A DNA stretch of 64,000 bases from Pardosa pseudoannulata (GCA_032207245.1 CM063500.1:20280024-20344023), one strand, 5' to 3'; counted from the stretch's first letter, positions 49,101-59,245 are shown. Notes: a model not told the origin generated them from the sequence alone. Program-made: numbers and translations.

Positions 49101-52100
49101 TACTGAACTATAAATACTATCCTGTGATTTAGGTTTCTAATATATAAATAATATAATATCAATCAATCAACTTAAGGTAGGGTGGTGACCTTTGGATGCT
49201 GCCCAAAAAATATTTTTGAAATAAAACCAAAACTTAAATAATTTTTTAAATTTTTCTTTTTTTATGACAAATTTACTGACATTCTGACTTTTTTCCATAC
49301 TTCAAATTTAATATTTAAAAAGTTGATGTTAAAAAAGAATAGTAGACAGTCAATTTACAGTCTATTAATTTCTTTTTAATGCTTATTATAATGCTTATCA
49401 TAATAATTGACTTAATATTTAATGTTAATGTGAGTTTACAGTGATTAAAATTATCCCTTTTACATGAATTGAGATAGCATCTTTTTATTATATCTTCAAT
49501 AATTAGTTGAAATTATTATTAACCTGAGTGATTAGTCCTTTTTCATTCTTTGTTTAGCCATAATAAAAGATATAATAAATGATAATTACTACTTATAAGT
49601 GGTGGAATGCTATACTAAAAATATTAAAGTAAATTAGACAAAACTAATTCAAAGAAAGAGAATTAAAATTATGAAAAGGACTAACTTTGTGTATATGTAC
49701 CATCAACTTTTGGTTAGTAACATACTAGAATGTCAGTTGACAGAGCTTTCCAATCCAGTAGAAAATTCCATACAAGTTAAACACTTGGCTACATCCATTA
49801 AAACTACATAGAGCTCTATGCTTAACAGATATGAAACGACCAATTTAACCATATGACTAAGTGCTGTAGAGCACATGCTTGAATTATTCGCTGTCCGATT
49901 TTGATTACTTAGAAATTGCTTGTGCCAAACAATATTTGCACAAGATGGTTTTTGCTTGGCTGAGAATGAGGTATTAGGTGAATTTTTTAAACATTTTAAG
50001 ATTTAGGTATATCATAATCACACTAAAACAGTAACAAAAATTCAGCAAAATAATGATACATGAAATTGAAATCCAATGCAATATTAAAATCATCTTGAGT
50101 GCTGTTTCCACAGCATGCATGAACCACATACCTCTGATTGATATATATATGTATATATATATATATCATGGTATAAATGTGGAAAGATATTTTTCAAAAG
50201 TTTTATAAATATTGTAGCTTGAAGTATATATTACATAATAGTGTTTGCTTTTTAAGTTATTATATAACTGCAAAAACTTAAGTTTCCTTTTATTTATATA
50301 ATCAATGGTCCTGTAATTTCAAACCTCTTTTTAATCTCCATATTTGTTGCCAATTTACTTTATTAGAGTACACGCCTTCATTCAAATTCTGGTTATGGTG
50401 AGGAATTCACAGTTAGGGAAGATTTAATGGGCCTGGCCATTGGTGCTCATGGGGCAAACATTCAGAATGCTAGGAAGTTAGATGGTATTACTGGTATTGA
50501 CCTCGAAGAGTGCAGCTGTACATTCAAGATTTTTGGTGAAGTAAGAAACTATCTTGTTTATTTTGTATTCTATTTTTTCATGTATAGTAAAATATAGTTA
50601 ATATGTCAATCCAGGGACTTTATATATAAATGGAAAGATATATTTAAATTTTAATAAGCTTTTATTGCTAATTTGTATAAAATTATTTAAGTTTTAAAGG
50701 TAGCAGTACTATATTACTACATAGTTTATTACAAAATAATTTAATTGTAGAATTAAATATTTATCATAGAAGTGAGGAAAATAATACACGTATTGCACAT
50801 CTTAACCCTTTGCATTAGAGGGCTCTGCTATAGAGACAATGCAAAATAATTAGTTTTTACGATTTGTTTTTGTTATGCTAAAAACTGAAAGTTATTTGCA
50901 TTGTCTCTGTAGCGGAGCCTTTGAGTTTGAAGACAAATTTTAAATGGCTCTGCTCCAGCGCCCTTGTGTGAAAAGGGTTAATTAATTATATCATTTAAGT
51001 GTATGCATGCAAGCATTTAATATTCTTTAATTGCAGCCTGACATCCTTTTTTTTCAACATTAAGTACAGCAATATGAATCAAATCAAGTGCATTGAATGC
51101 TATTAAATAGTTTTTGACTTGAAAGATAGTCTTTAATTGCAACTTGGTACTTTGCAGACATTAGTCTAGTCTGTCTTTATAGGAAGGTGGAAATTTTTTT
51201 TCATATTCTTCTCGATCATTTATGATAGTAGATATATGACCAGACATTTAAAAAAAAAAATTAATTCATTGCTTATAATTCTAAAATAAGATATTGGTTC
51301 AAATTTGACACTACAAAAGTGATCTCTCTTAGGATATGAGTCTTCATTCATGGGCATTGTTCTATTATCTCTTTCATTTGCATCATTTTCATTATTGATA
51401 GTGTGTTAATGTATTTTGTCTCTGGAAACCCTCATTTAATGGAAAAGTCTGTGTTTGAGGTGATTTAATTTTATGCTAGAGTTGTCGTACCTAAGGTTGT
51501 GAATCTGTGTTAGGAAAGGGAAGAACAATAGGTAAACCTAGCTTTGCATTCTCTGTGTAATAAATTTTATTGTGGCAAATTTAAGTCTGAATTGCATCAA
51601 CTTAATTATCAATTGTCCTATTTTGAATTTAGCATTGCCTGTATTAAGTTTTTTATTAGAAGTTTCATTGAAATACTTTATTGGCTAAAACATGAAAATA
51701 AGAAATATTCCACTCTTTAAGGACAGTTTTCAGTGAGTTAAAAAGAATAAGTTTTATATTTTTTTATTAAAAAGTTCTTAGTCTCATTTGTTTTATTTTA
51801 GGAAATATAATTTAAAATGTAACATGCAGAGTACTTTTGTACCTTTTAATTTTAACTTTTGATGGCTATAGTGTTGATTTATAATTTTATGTCTTGTTGA
51901 AATGAAAGGAGATAATTTTAAAGGTATGCTAATATACAGTTTTGCTTGGAACTGAAAATTAAAATTTTGGTCAGAATTTAAATTGCTGCAATCTAACTCC
52001 CGAGTTGTAAATTTTGTCTTCTTTATATCTTTTGTATGAATTAACTCTTAAAAGTTATTTTTGCTTCATTCCCATTTTAATATCAGACAGACGAGAATGG

Positions 52101-55100
52101 AATTGGAATTGTTTTCTCTATTTTGAAGATATTGTTTTTTAAAATTTCATAAGGGTTACAATTGCTGAAGAAAATGTCAACTTTTTTTAAAAAAGATTTT
52201 CCTGTCTGTAGTAATTGCCATTGAGTATATCTTTAATTTGTGGCAATTGTTATATAATTAATAATCAGTAGGATCTAGCCCATGTTCATTCAGAAAGCTA
52301 CTGTTAATCTAATTATCTGTAAAATAAAAATCAAGTTTTTACAGAAGGATGTAAACAGAATGTAAGATGATAGCATAATGTACTTTTCACATTTTCAAAA
52401 ACTTTTAAATCTTAAATTCTGCTATTTTTTGTTTTAAAATTAATTTTTTAAAAATTCAATAACTTGTTATTTAAGAGATTACTTATAACTTGTTATTTCT
52501 TAAGACCCAGGAGGCAGTGAAAAAGGCCAGGAGTATGTTAGAATATGCTGAAGAATCTGTTCAAGTGCCTCGAATGCTTGTTGGTAAGGTTTCTTTATTG
52601 GGCTTCTGTAAATAGTAATAAAGCGATATTTATATTGTGAAGATAGGAAAATTGTTTAATATTTTGTTTCCTACTTTTCCAATCAAGAATTAATTTAATT
52701 TTCAAAATATTGATAGATAATTTTTGTGTATACTATAAAATATTGTGGTGTACTGTTAACGCCTAAAGGCTTTTATGTTACATGAGAGAACCGTGGAGGT
52801 AGAAGATGCATTGGACCTTGAGACAAATACAAGGACATTTTTTTATCACCTATCAGTAGTTGCAGGGAAAGACAAATTTTAAGTTACTTCAGACTTTTCT
52901 AAATTACTGCCGTGGCTCTAGACATACAACTGTTTTTTTTTTTTTTTAACTTAGATGCCAATAAAAATAGTTTCAACTCTGGTAAACCAATCTGAAAGTA
53001 ACATTTTCATAAATTTAAACAGTGTAAACACACACACAAAAAACCCCTTACATAAAAAAATTAAAACAATAGACAAAAAATTTTTTGTCTATTGATTACT
53101 TCTTGCTTCTGACATACCCTAGAAATATGTTTTATAGAAGATCAGGTCATTTGCTGCAGATATAATATTACTATTATAATGCATGTTAAAGTTACTGCAC
53201 ATTTATTTTTAAAATTTTGTGTTTTTCTCATTTTAAAATTTTATTTTATTTTTCTCCATTATATAATTTTTTTCCCTTATTTTATGCTGTTTTTTAGAAA
53301 AAATAAAAAGCCCCTTAGTTTGGTGCCTTTTTGCTGCCAATGGCAAAGAACATTGCCATGAAGGTTATATACTAAACATGTTCCATGGATCCTTATAGTA
53401 GCCGACCCCCCCCCCCCACTTTAGATTTATGAAAGGCCCCAAAAATTCTCGGCTTCTACATGAAAATATAGTGTATGTCAAAAAACATTTGGTAGTTATT
53501 CAATACAGTTATACCACAGCACATACAAAGTGAGTGTTAACATATTTTTAAAATTAATGAATTTTCTAGTTAAGATTAAAGTATTTGTTACATATGTCTC
53601 AAAGGTTGATTGTATGGGAAGGGGTGTAAACGTAATATATTTGTTTGAAACTTTCAAATCATTGAGTTATCTGTTAAGTAATAAAACAAATATATAAAAG
53701 TATATAATGTTTGATATGTAGTAAATAATAAACTTGGATTTTTGTATTTGTTTTGAGTTGGAGGGGTATTCAAAATAACATAAATTCAAAATAATAGAAA
53801 TATAGGTTATAATATGAATATTTTTTTCATCTTGAAATATACTATTCCTCTTTAATCATTCATAGTTTTTAAACGATTTGATCCAAGCTGTATTTGAATT
53901 TTTATTCACATTCTCCATCGAGCAAGATGAAGATTTTGCAAAGAAAAAGAAATGAAAAATTTAAAAAAATGGAAAAATTGTAAAAAACATTGAATATTTA
54001 TTGTATGTTTTATATGATTTCTCTCTATACTGCAGACTTAGCTTTAAATAATTTCTAAAGATTGTTAACTTAATTGTTAAGATTAATTCCAATGTGTAAT
54101 GAATATTGTAACTATAATATAAAAACACAATTACAATTTAGAATTTTTACTGTAATAAAAGAGATTTTTTTTAATAAAAAAAGATAGATAGAAAAAAGTA
54201 TTATCATACTAGCCCTTTCGCCCCCCCCCTGTTAACCTAATAGGTAGAAAATAATGGCATTTCCTCATATACAGCGCATTTAAGCTTTAATAAACTAAAC
54301 CAAATTATATAATGGATTGTTATTCATAACATGATGTGTATTTATCTAATTTATGTAAAATGAATAGTAAAAATTCAAATATTAATATTAGTTTTTTTAT
54401 ATACTTCCTGAGAAATGAAAAATCTGTGTAAATAAAGAGAAGTGTGTGCAGAAGTTAGTATGAGCTACACAGAAGAAATGATACAAAAATTTGTAGCACT
54501 GTGCAAAACTTAATGAAAACCTTTTTACGATATTTTTTTTTTTAACAATTTTAATGCTTAAATGATTTTCACAGTATTTTCACACTTCTTCCTCCATAAG
54601 TATCGAATGGGTTATATTAAGATCACTCTTGGCTAAATGTTTAGAAAATTTCCTTTCATATAACCATTTTTGAAAATTGGGAAAACATTATTTTTAATGC
54701 TAATGCTACATATGTACCAACACTGTCTGTACATGCATTTGTTTATATAAATTAACAATTGTAGCACAGTCAAAAATTAAATCAATGACTTATATGCAAA
54801 TGTCAGAGGCTGTCAAAAAACATTGAAACTCCATGTTCAATAAGTCATCTAAGTTATATGAGAGATCCTGTATCAAAGTTTTGGTACAGCTTTAAATTAG
54901 TCTGATTTACCAAACAAACTATTTTTATCATTCATGTTCAGCAAAATACTAATGAAAGCTCTATTAAAAATTTGGTTTTTAATTTTGTTCCAATTTAGCT
55001 GTGGAAAAAAAAATCAATTTTGTTCCTGCCGTTGAATGTTTTTTTCTTTCTTTAGTTTAGATTTATGGTGTGTGATTGAAGTCCTGTATGAAATAGACAC

Positions 55101-57716
55101 AATTTTTAAAAATTTGTGTGTTCACGGGATTTAGGAAAATAACTATATATTAAATGAGCTTGGAATGTTTTTAAGGGTATTGTACTAACGTTTTATGTTA
55201 ATGTTAACATATTATTGTCAGCAACAGTTTAATTTTAGTTCTTGGCCAGAAAAAAATTGAGACATTTAAAGAAAGGAATGATTATTATCATAGTCGTATC
55301 ATGGTCTCCAAAAGAGTTGGACATGTGCCTATTTTAAATTTTAGTTTTAATTTGTTTGAGCTTCTGCTTTTGTATTCACTGTTGATTTTTTTTGCTTTGA
55401 CTTATGAGCAAAAATTCACAGTATAAGTGAGCTTTAATAGAAAAAAAAAAAATCAAAACACAGTGAAAAGAAACTTAAATTTTTTTAATGTAGTAAAAAG
55501 AGTAAATGGTTATTACACAATTTTATGTTTTACATTTTATTATGTCTATTTAATATCTATAATCTTTATAAGTAATCTTTTGTATAATAGAATGAAAAAC
55601 AAAAATTTTGGAGAGAGGGATTGTCACTTTCTATTTATATGGGAGAGATTGTCTTGACATGCATATCTACTTTTGAGCTCAGGAGCTATTGAAGCATTAC
55701 TATGTTAATATGTAAATTCCAGTCACTATCACTCTTGGTAACCTTATCTCTTGTGGCAAATTCAAAATAAGAAATTAGGGAGGAATAAAGGCTTAAAAAA
55801 GTGTTGTTGAAAACTCATTATGAAATCTCAACTTTTATAAAACTAGAGGATTCACTTTCCAGCCTTGCTTGGCTGGATCGTCGTAAGAGTTTGATGAGGG
55901 ATGCATGATTTCTTTTGTTTTCTTCAGTTTTAGGAGATTTTCATATCATAAATTCTTGAAAAGGGGAGACATCCTCCCTGACCAAAGAGTGCCTCTTTTC
56001 AAGTTAATGTGCACATTTGTTTCAAACTTAGTAAATATTTCAATTGATTACTAATCTGTAGTTAGCAGCCATAGTTTGCAATGGAAGCATTATTGTTTTG
56101 CTAGAATTTGTGCTCGCAATTATTTTGATGAACTTAGTTTTTGTAATCATTAGTTCTGAGTAAATTAACATGAAGGTTAATGCTGAGAAGAAAAAGTGGG
56201 TTGTGTGTATGGAATCAGTAAAATAAACCAGCAATATATGGCCATGGCTGAGTGAAGGGGGGATTCTGAATAGATTAGTGACATTTGTATTCATCTCAAT
56301 GGTTAAAATTTCTGTGAGTTACAAGCTCCATCACACAACAAACTAATCACTGTGTATGTAAGTATATACATACATGCCTATATACATGCATACACGCTAT
56401 ATATAAACATGTACAGTTAAACCCCATTGTAATGTACAAATTGAATTATTTTTTATCCTATTGTTTTTCTAATGTATAATATGTTAATCTTAATTTATCC
56501 TTTTATTCAGAACCTCTGAAATCTTAAAAATTAGATATAACAAACTTTTTTTTTCAATTGCCTACTGAATTTTTAAAACTTTCTTTGCACTTTTAAAAAA
56601 AAGTTTTTCGTCTGTAATTTCATAAAAATTGCATCAAAATTTCATCCACGTAAACAATAGAAAAAAAAGTGTTGAAATCTTTTGTGGAATTAACAAATAA
56701 TTTCAGGGGTAATAATTTTTTTATTAAATATAAATCTTAATTATATTAATAAAATTCATATTAGAAAGCAAAGAGAAATTTTTTTATTTGTGTTCAGTTT
56801 TTAGTCAAATTCAATTGGTCAATTTAATTTTATCCATTTTAGTTAAATTCAATATTGTTTTTTTAATAGATTTTTTTAAATCATTTTTACAATTGTATCT
56901 GTCAAATTGTAAGCAAGGAGATATACATTTTGTCAGTATAACACTTTTTTTGTGTTGATATAACAAATAGAAGGAAAGAAAGAGAACTTAGTCACTTGAT
57001 GTTTGTTATCACAAGGTTTGTGTACATCCTTAGTTCTCAATCTGTGTACTGCAAGAATATGCCATAGGTGCCTGGATAATAAACAAAGAGAAATTCATTC
57101 AGTTTCCCTCATTGCAAACAAGACAAATGAGCATTAAATTTTTTCCTTTTGTTTTATGATAGCTTTGCTGTGAAAGTTTTTAGAGTTCGACAAGGGAGCG
57201 TCAGCAATAAAAGTTTGAGAACTTCTGGTGTATTTATTAATGCAACAAAAAATATATATACATTAGAAATATTAAAATAGTGCTATGTTATCATTTATTG
57301 TTGACTGGTAAGGTTAATATCATTCAAGGGGTGATATCTTGTGATAATGTAAATGGCAGATATTTTAACATTATCTGTATTTTGTGCTATGGTTTTTTAG
57401 TTTTTTTTATGAGTTTCAAAATTTGTTGAGTCTACAGAAAACTATTGTCTTTAGTATAAAGGACAAATATATATATGTACTTGCTTGTGTGAGTAGTTTA
57501 AATAGTTGTTACAAATTACTTAACTGTTGACTATTTTGATATTCATATTTTTATGGGGATGACTAACTTTCTGTTCTATTATAAAATAATTTATTTTTGC
57601 TTTCAGGTAAAGTTATTGGGAAAAATGGTCGAATAATTCAAGAAATTGTCGACAAATCTGGTGTTGTAAGAGTAAAAATTGAGGGTGATAATGAAAATCA
57701 GTCTCCAAGGGAAGAG
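25293..57716 (+). CDS. Fmr1: FMR1/FXR-family RNA-binding protein, N-terminal 334 aa (10 exons)
   Basis: The coding exons are 25293-25343, 34009-34061, 34160-34262, 37354-37508, 38784-38849, 40236-40329, 48477-48593, 50367-50540, 52505-52583 and 57607-57716. They join in one frame with GT-AG introns. The start [17 protein letters not shown] matches FMRP's MEELVVEVRGSNGAFYK. Domains in order: Tudor/Agenet 1 (about 4-50), Tudor/Agenet 2 (about 63-115), KH0 (about 125-205), KH1 (about 224-285, GxxG = GAHG 239-242) and KH2 (about 290-330, GxxG = GKNG 302-305). FMRP-family proteins bind mRNA and ribosomes and repress translation in cytoplasmic granules. Arthropods usually have one such gene, so Fmr1 is the natural name. 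The end of the KH2 region and the C-terminal RGG part lie beyond 57716 and were not found before 64000. Intron 6 carries an antisense Gypsy element. Confidence 0.97.
25344..34008 (+). other. Fmr1 intron 1 (8.7 kb)
   Basis: AT-rich with no recognised gene. It contains a (AT)n tract (33167-33203) and a 9-base C run (33022-33030). The first few hundred bases keep some CpG, as is common near promoters. The short open frames have no domains. Confidence 0.8.
33161..33203. repeat. (CA)n/(AT)n microsatellite
   Basis: A short CA run followed by about 18 AT units, in Fmr1 intron 1. Confidence 0.95.
34009..34061 (+). CDS. Fmr1: Fmr1 exon 2 (Tudor 1)
   Basis: After TTTATTTTAG. Encodes [17 protein letters not shown] plus two bases of a split Asp codon, corresponding to the DVHEDSITVAFEN strand pair of the first Tudor/Agenet domain. 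Donor GTAAGT. Confidence 0.96.
34160..34262 (+). CDS. Fmr1: Fmr1 exon 3 (Tudor 1 end, linker)
   Basis: After CTGAAACAG. Completes the split Asp codon, then [16 protein letters not shown] and linker to GQEVE. Only 98 nt separate it from exon 2, the shortest intron here. Donor GTGTAT; a TA/CA microsatellite begins about 45 nt downstream. Confidence 0.95.
34263..37353 (+). other. Fmr1 intron 3 with compound microsatellite
   Basis: A 3.1-kb AT-rich intron. The compound TG/TA/CA microsatellite lies at 34305-34424. No gene is seen in the rest. Confidence 0.8.
34305..34424. repeat. Compound TG/TA/CA microsatellite
   Basis: Alternating purine-pyrimidine runs (TGTGTG, TATATA, CACACA) with several inverted arrangements, starting about 45 nt after the exon 3 donor. 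Open frames on both strands here ([12 protein letters not shown]) are repeat artefacts. Confidence 0.93.
37354..37508 (+). CDS. Fmr1: Fmr1 exon 4 (Tudor 2)
   Basis: After AAATTTTAG. Encodes [20 protein letters not shown], then [20 protein letters not shown] and the DRLRLKNT segment, which is the second Tudor/Agenet domain. Donor GTATGA. Confidence 0.96.
37509..38783 (+). other. Fmr1 intron 4
   Basis: A 1275-nt AT-rich intron with a T run near 38400. I see nothing else in it. Confidence 0.8.
38784..38849 (+). CDS. Fmr1: Fmr1 exon 5 (start of KH0)
   Basis: After TTATTTCAG. Encodes [20 protein letters not shown] and E plus a split Tyr codon, matching the TFHKIKLDVPEDL segment of FMRP. Donor GTATGT. 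Confidence 0.95.
38850..40235 (+). other. Fmr1 intron 5
   Basis: A 1386-nt AT-rich intron with a (AT)n tract at 40117-40152, about 85 nt before exon 6. No gene is seen. Confidence 0.8.
40117..40152. repeat. (AT)n microsatellite
   Basis: About 18 AT units close to the 3' end of Fmr1 intron 5. Confidence 0.95.
40236..40329 (+). CDS. Fmr1: Fmr1 exon 6 (KH0)
   Basis: After TTATTTTCAG. Encodes [20 protein letters not shown] and [11 protein letters not shown], matching AAHKDFKKAVGAF. Donor GTAAGT opens the 8.1-kb intron that contains the Gypsy element. Confidence 0.95.
41187..41399 (-). repeat. 3' LTR of Gypsy element
   Basis: A 213-bp copy of the 5' LTR. On the minus strand it is preceded by a purine tract (GGTGGGGGAGTGAA), the expected plus-strand primer. 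Confidence 0.96.
41598..41858 (-). pseudogene. Cut-off C-terminal tail of Gypsy pol
   Basis: In the same frame as pol, directly after its premature stop, the frame stays open to 41598 and includes [15 protein letters not shown]. This matches VSFDRLKPAFYLSES at the end of pol in the deleted element at 17651-20167. It is therefore the normal C-terminus separated by one nonsense codon, not a separate gene and not env. Confidence 0.85.
41859..44804 (-). CDS. pol: Gypsy pol: protease, RT, RNase H, integrase (981 aa to a premature stop)
   Basis: Copies element RNA into DNA and inserts it. Aspartic protease: VDSGADIS, D54-S55-G56. Reverse transcriptase: about 210-400, with D290 in FSKID and YLDD at 350-353. 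RNase H: about 495-620, with D504, E545, D570 and a late Asp in VADLLSR. Integrase zinc domain: H689, H693, C723, C726. Integrase core: D755, D814, E850, with 35 residues between the last two. All catalytic residues are present. The frame is -1 relative to gag and has a stop just upstream of the first Met, so expression probably needs -1 frameshifting within the overlap. The stop at 41859-41861 falls after the [10 protein letters not shown] segment, and the same frame is open again to 41598, so the copy lacks only its C-terminal tail. Confidence 0.96.
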   Translation of the reverse strand: MYSTLCMEKTGFTAGKRHPAVDEAAETAAENVKGCRKFRLFVKDLKTNLRFLVDSGADISILPAPSKNIEPSSYKLYAANGTEIETFGIRVLDLDLGLRRKFQFPFIIAKISKGILGADFLNKFNLLIDLKNKQLIDGETKLCIKGEVSSIHLNDSIHTLSNTIKFADLFSKYPEILKPNLLISKSKHDVRHYITTEGPPFHAKARQLDANRLAIAKSEFEYMLNNDIIRPSKSQWASPLHLVRKKDGSYRPCGDYRQLNFRTIPDRYPIPRIDDFHHILKGSKVFSKIDLFKAYHQIPIAEEDKCKTAIITPFGLYEFNVMSFGLRNAPSTFQRFIHEVLRGLDFAFAYLDDVLIASANENEHKLHLDFLFKRLNEYGLRINISKSVFAVSEIEFLGYLITPEGSHPLPEKVQANLNYKLPETITELRTFLGMINFYRRYLKDAAANQALLHEYLKDSRKRDKRKIHWTDEAKKQFEICKQDLANTALLSFPNSDLHLGLFTDASDFAIGATLQQCENKSWRPIAFYSKKLNPTQQNYSTYDRELLAIYLSIKYFKHLLEGQSFTVYTDHKPLTFAFYQKLDKASPRQCRQLQYISEFTTAIEHVKGADNIVADLLSRVAEITEIDYDEIAREQVQDDEFKKLKKSTSLKFKEYPLPSGLMLWCDVSTNKIRPYVPPAFRMNVFKHFHGLSHPGIKATIKLITSKFIWHNINKDLHEWAKSCIPCQKAKIVRHTKSPIGQFPEVSERFREIHIDLVGPLPPSHGNIYCLTCIDRYSNWMEAIPLYDSSAETVARAFYNQWITRFGTPSRLITDRGAQFRFEIFRALSTLCGIKLVPTTAYHPQSNGKVERLHRSIKAALKAHNQIDWSETLPTVLLGLRTAVQSDTPYTIAEMVYGETLRLPGEFLTDSIVKLTPGTLVHKLQEHIESIGSRKVHHKFIPNIFVHKDLDSCTHVFLRIDRVRKPLEPPYEGPYEVINRSS
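44741..45571 (-). CDS. gag: Gypsy gag polyprotein (276 aa)
   Basis: An uninterrupted frame starting 67 bases inside the 5' LTR. The protein forms the virus-like particle that packages element RNA. An N-terminal capsid-like region (residues about 15-190, with [20 protein letters not shown] and [11 protein letters not shown]) is followed by a predicted coiled coil ([15 protein letters not shown]), a basic SRSRSRKR stretch, and a C-terminal Cys/His cluster: C242, H245, C252, C257, C261 in [16 protein letters not shown] and PPCAW. This is not the classical CCHC knuckle but the layout common in arthropod Gypsy gags. The last 64 nt overlap pol, which lies in the -1 frame. Confidence 0.93.
   Translation of the reverse strand: MDKPNIEEKTELNKVSVKIPPFWTDRPEIWFFQVEAQFKINNITNEDTKFNYLVAQLEPKYIENIWDIISSESTTKYTDSKTRLFNLFKESESARIKRLITGIELGTMKPSQLLQKLRTVATADIPENLIKTLWLQKMPDYIKNILLVSEEDLSKLAIMADKISDMNPKTEIFAACHKPEINDHDKSGSSYREVLNRLESLEQQISQLSVARQTRPNYKARGNGSRSRSRSRKRFDSNGKFCYYHFRFGNRCYPEKCTPPCAWKKPDSLQENATLQ
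45625..45635 (-). promoter_or_regulatory. Primer-binding site of Gypsy element
   Basis: The minus strand reads TGGTGACCCGA two bases after the 5' LTR. The first nine bases fit the complement of a tRNA-Trp 3' end, then it diverges. It is the same decamer as in the deleted element at 17847. Confidence 0.75.
45638..45851 (-). repeat. 5' LTR of Gypsy element
   Basis: On the minus strand it begins TGTAACGGTAATATTTTGAT and ends CTCCCACTACA. It pairs with 41187-41399. Promoter and polyadenylation signals were not resolved. Confidence 0.96.
47182..47247. repeat. Hairpin-forming inverted repeat
   Basis: The left arm GGGACCTACTGCTTAAA (47182-47198) and right arm TTTAAGCAATAGGTCCC (47231-47247) pair with one mismatch around a 32-nt loop. 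The right arm and its flank are related to 21486-21580 in inverted orientation. Confidence 0.8.
48477..48593 (+). CDS. Fmr1: Fmr1 exon 7 (KH0 end)
   Basis: After TCTTCCCAG, 39 codons. Encodes [20 protein letters not shown] and [13 protein letters not shown], matching [21 protein letters not shown] with EEASKQLE of FMRP. Donor GTGTTT is weak. Confidence 0.95.
48594..50366 (+). other. Fmr1 intron 7
   Basis: A 1773-nt AT-rich intron with a short TA-rich stretch near 50140-50165. No gene is seen. Confidence 0.8.
50367..50540 (+). CDS. Fmr1: Fmr1 exon 8 (KH1)
   Basis: After TTTATTAG, 58 codons. Encodes [20 protein letters not shown] followed by [17 protein letters not shown], the first KH domain with its GAHG nucleic-acid-binding loop. 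Donor GTAAGA. Confidence 0.97.
50541..52504 (+). other. Fmr1 intron 8, contains a piggyBac-like MITE
   Basis: A 1964-nt AT-rich intron. The MITE at 50806-50977 is the only structured feature I see. Confidence 0.8.
50806..50977. mobile_element. piggyBac-like MITE (172 bp)
   Basis: Flanked by TTAA on both sides (50802-50805 and 50978-50981). The ends are CCCTTTGCATTAGAGGGC and, on the other strand, CCCTTTTCACACAAGGGC. Strong inner inverted repeats of about 28 bp (50821-50849 against 50892-50919) share GGCTCTGCTA.AGAGACAATG. TTAA targets and CCCTTTGCA-type termini are typical of piggyBac derivatives. It is non-coding and would need a transposase supplied in trans. Confidence 0.85.
52505..52583 (+). 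CDS. Fmr1: Fmr1 exon 9 (KH1 end, KH2 start)
   Basis: Acceptor TTCTTAAG is chosen over the CAG six bases further on because it restores the GE-TQEAV register of FMRP's GEDQDAV. Encodes [20 protein letters not shown] and VPRMLV plus one base of a Gly codon. Donor GTAAGG. Confidence 0.93.
52584..57606 (+). other. Fmr1 intron 9 (5.0 kb)
   Basis: AT-rich. It contains a 12-base C run (53406-53417), a 9-base C run (54221-54229) and the hAT-like MITE at 57028-57227. The open frames at 53179-53361, 55427-55657 and 56040-56294 lack recognisable domains. Confidence 0.8.
57028..57227. mobile_element. hAT-like MITE (200 bp)
   Basis: The ends CCTTAGTTCTCAATCTG and (other strand) CAGAAGTTCTCAAACTT resemble the GTTCTCAA termini of non-autonomous hAT elements. 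The flanks GTGTACAT (57020-57027) and GTGTATTT (57228-57235) agree at 6 of 8 bases, fitting an aged 8-bp target duplication. Non-coding. Confidence 0.7.
57607..57716 (+). CDS. Fmr1: Fmr1 exon 10 (KH2)
   Basis: After TGCTTTCAG. Completes [20 protein letters not shown], then [17 protein letters not shown], which is the KH2 core with the GKNG loop. Donor GTAATT. No later exon was identified in the window. Confidence 0.96.
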
Positions 57717-59245
57717 GTAATTGTTTTTTTAATAAAGTAATTTGTATTATGTATGGGATTGCATAGATAAGTTTTTTCTTTTATGTGTGCATAGTTCCAT
57801 AGAAATGTTATAATAAAACTATAGGTCACAAGGATTGGGATGTTATGTTTAGATTTTTAGGGATATAAGCAAAGAAAGGAAGTTAAGAGTATCTTTATAT
57901 CACTTAAATCTCAAAATTTTATTTACATAGATTTTATGCTCTTAATTAACATAGTGTATTGATAAAAAAGATTTAACATTTATAAAATGGTGTCTTTAGT
58001 TGAATAAGATTTTAAATTAATAACCTTAAAATTTTATTATTTAAAAACAATTAGTTTTACATTACAATATCAAGCTATGTCTAGAGTTGCTGTTCTATTT
58101 TGATTGAGATTTACAGATAGTTTGTTGATATCATTATTGATAATAAAAATGTTAAGTTTATATTTAGCAATTTTCTAAAATATAAAATGTTTTATATTGT
58201 AAGGCTCTCATTGAAATATATACATGACACCAAATATTTGAGGCATATCAGTTTAGATTGTTTTAGTTGAAGGGGATATTATATGCCAAAATATTCATGC
58301 TTTCATATTATATAATCCCATTGCTTTTCTAATGCTATGAAATCAAGTAATAAATTCAGTTTAAAAATTCATTTTATGATATTCTTCACTTTCTCCTGAA
58401 TAAGAAATGAAGCTAATTTCACTAATGTAATTCAGAACTAATTTTCTGTTATATAACCTTGTTCTGTCTGTTTTCTTCTCTTACTTTATTCTATTTTTAT
58501 CCCTAACAAACCACTTTTAATGTTCATTGTTATTAAATTAAGAGGGTTTTTTTTTTAAAATAAAATACAATGTGTAAGATATTTGGATAGACAAAGCTAA
58601 TTCTATGTTGAACCTTTTTTTTACATTAGATCTATAATCATTTAATTTACAATTTATAAAAATTAAAATTAAAAATCTTAAAATTTATTGGTTAATTCTT
58701 CAGATTGTTGAATCACCCTTGTCTATTTCTTTGTTGAGAACTTCCCTGTTTCACTCTCCTGTTTTATGTTATTCCTATTACACAAACTCTAATATTAACG
58801 TTTTTTTTGGTACAGTCAGTTCTTGGAAACCCAAATTTATTGAAACTTACAAATATAGTGCTTATTGTTAGGAATATAGCAAATCTGGCTTTAAAAATCA
58901 GTTGTAACATCTTAAAAAAATTTATCCTTTATGTGACAGTTCTGTAAATGAGTTTTTTTAACAGGTTGAAAACAAGTTTAAATTCTAATAATTAAAATGA
59001 AGTTTTTTTAAATGTTTAAAAAAAACTTAATTTCAATTCTTTTAATGCATTGTCTTCCAAATTTAATCACATAAAAATCTCCCTTTTGCCATTTTTTAAT
59101 AAAATTGGAACTTGTAAAAGGCCCTTTTTTTAGAAGATGAACCCAACTTTTATATTTCAGCTAGTAAAGGTAGGACAGTAGTTTTAGACTTGAGCTTAAA
59201 AATTCAATTGAGCATGCACCTTGGTACCTCAGAGAGTTTTCACAG

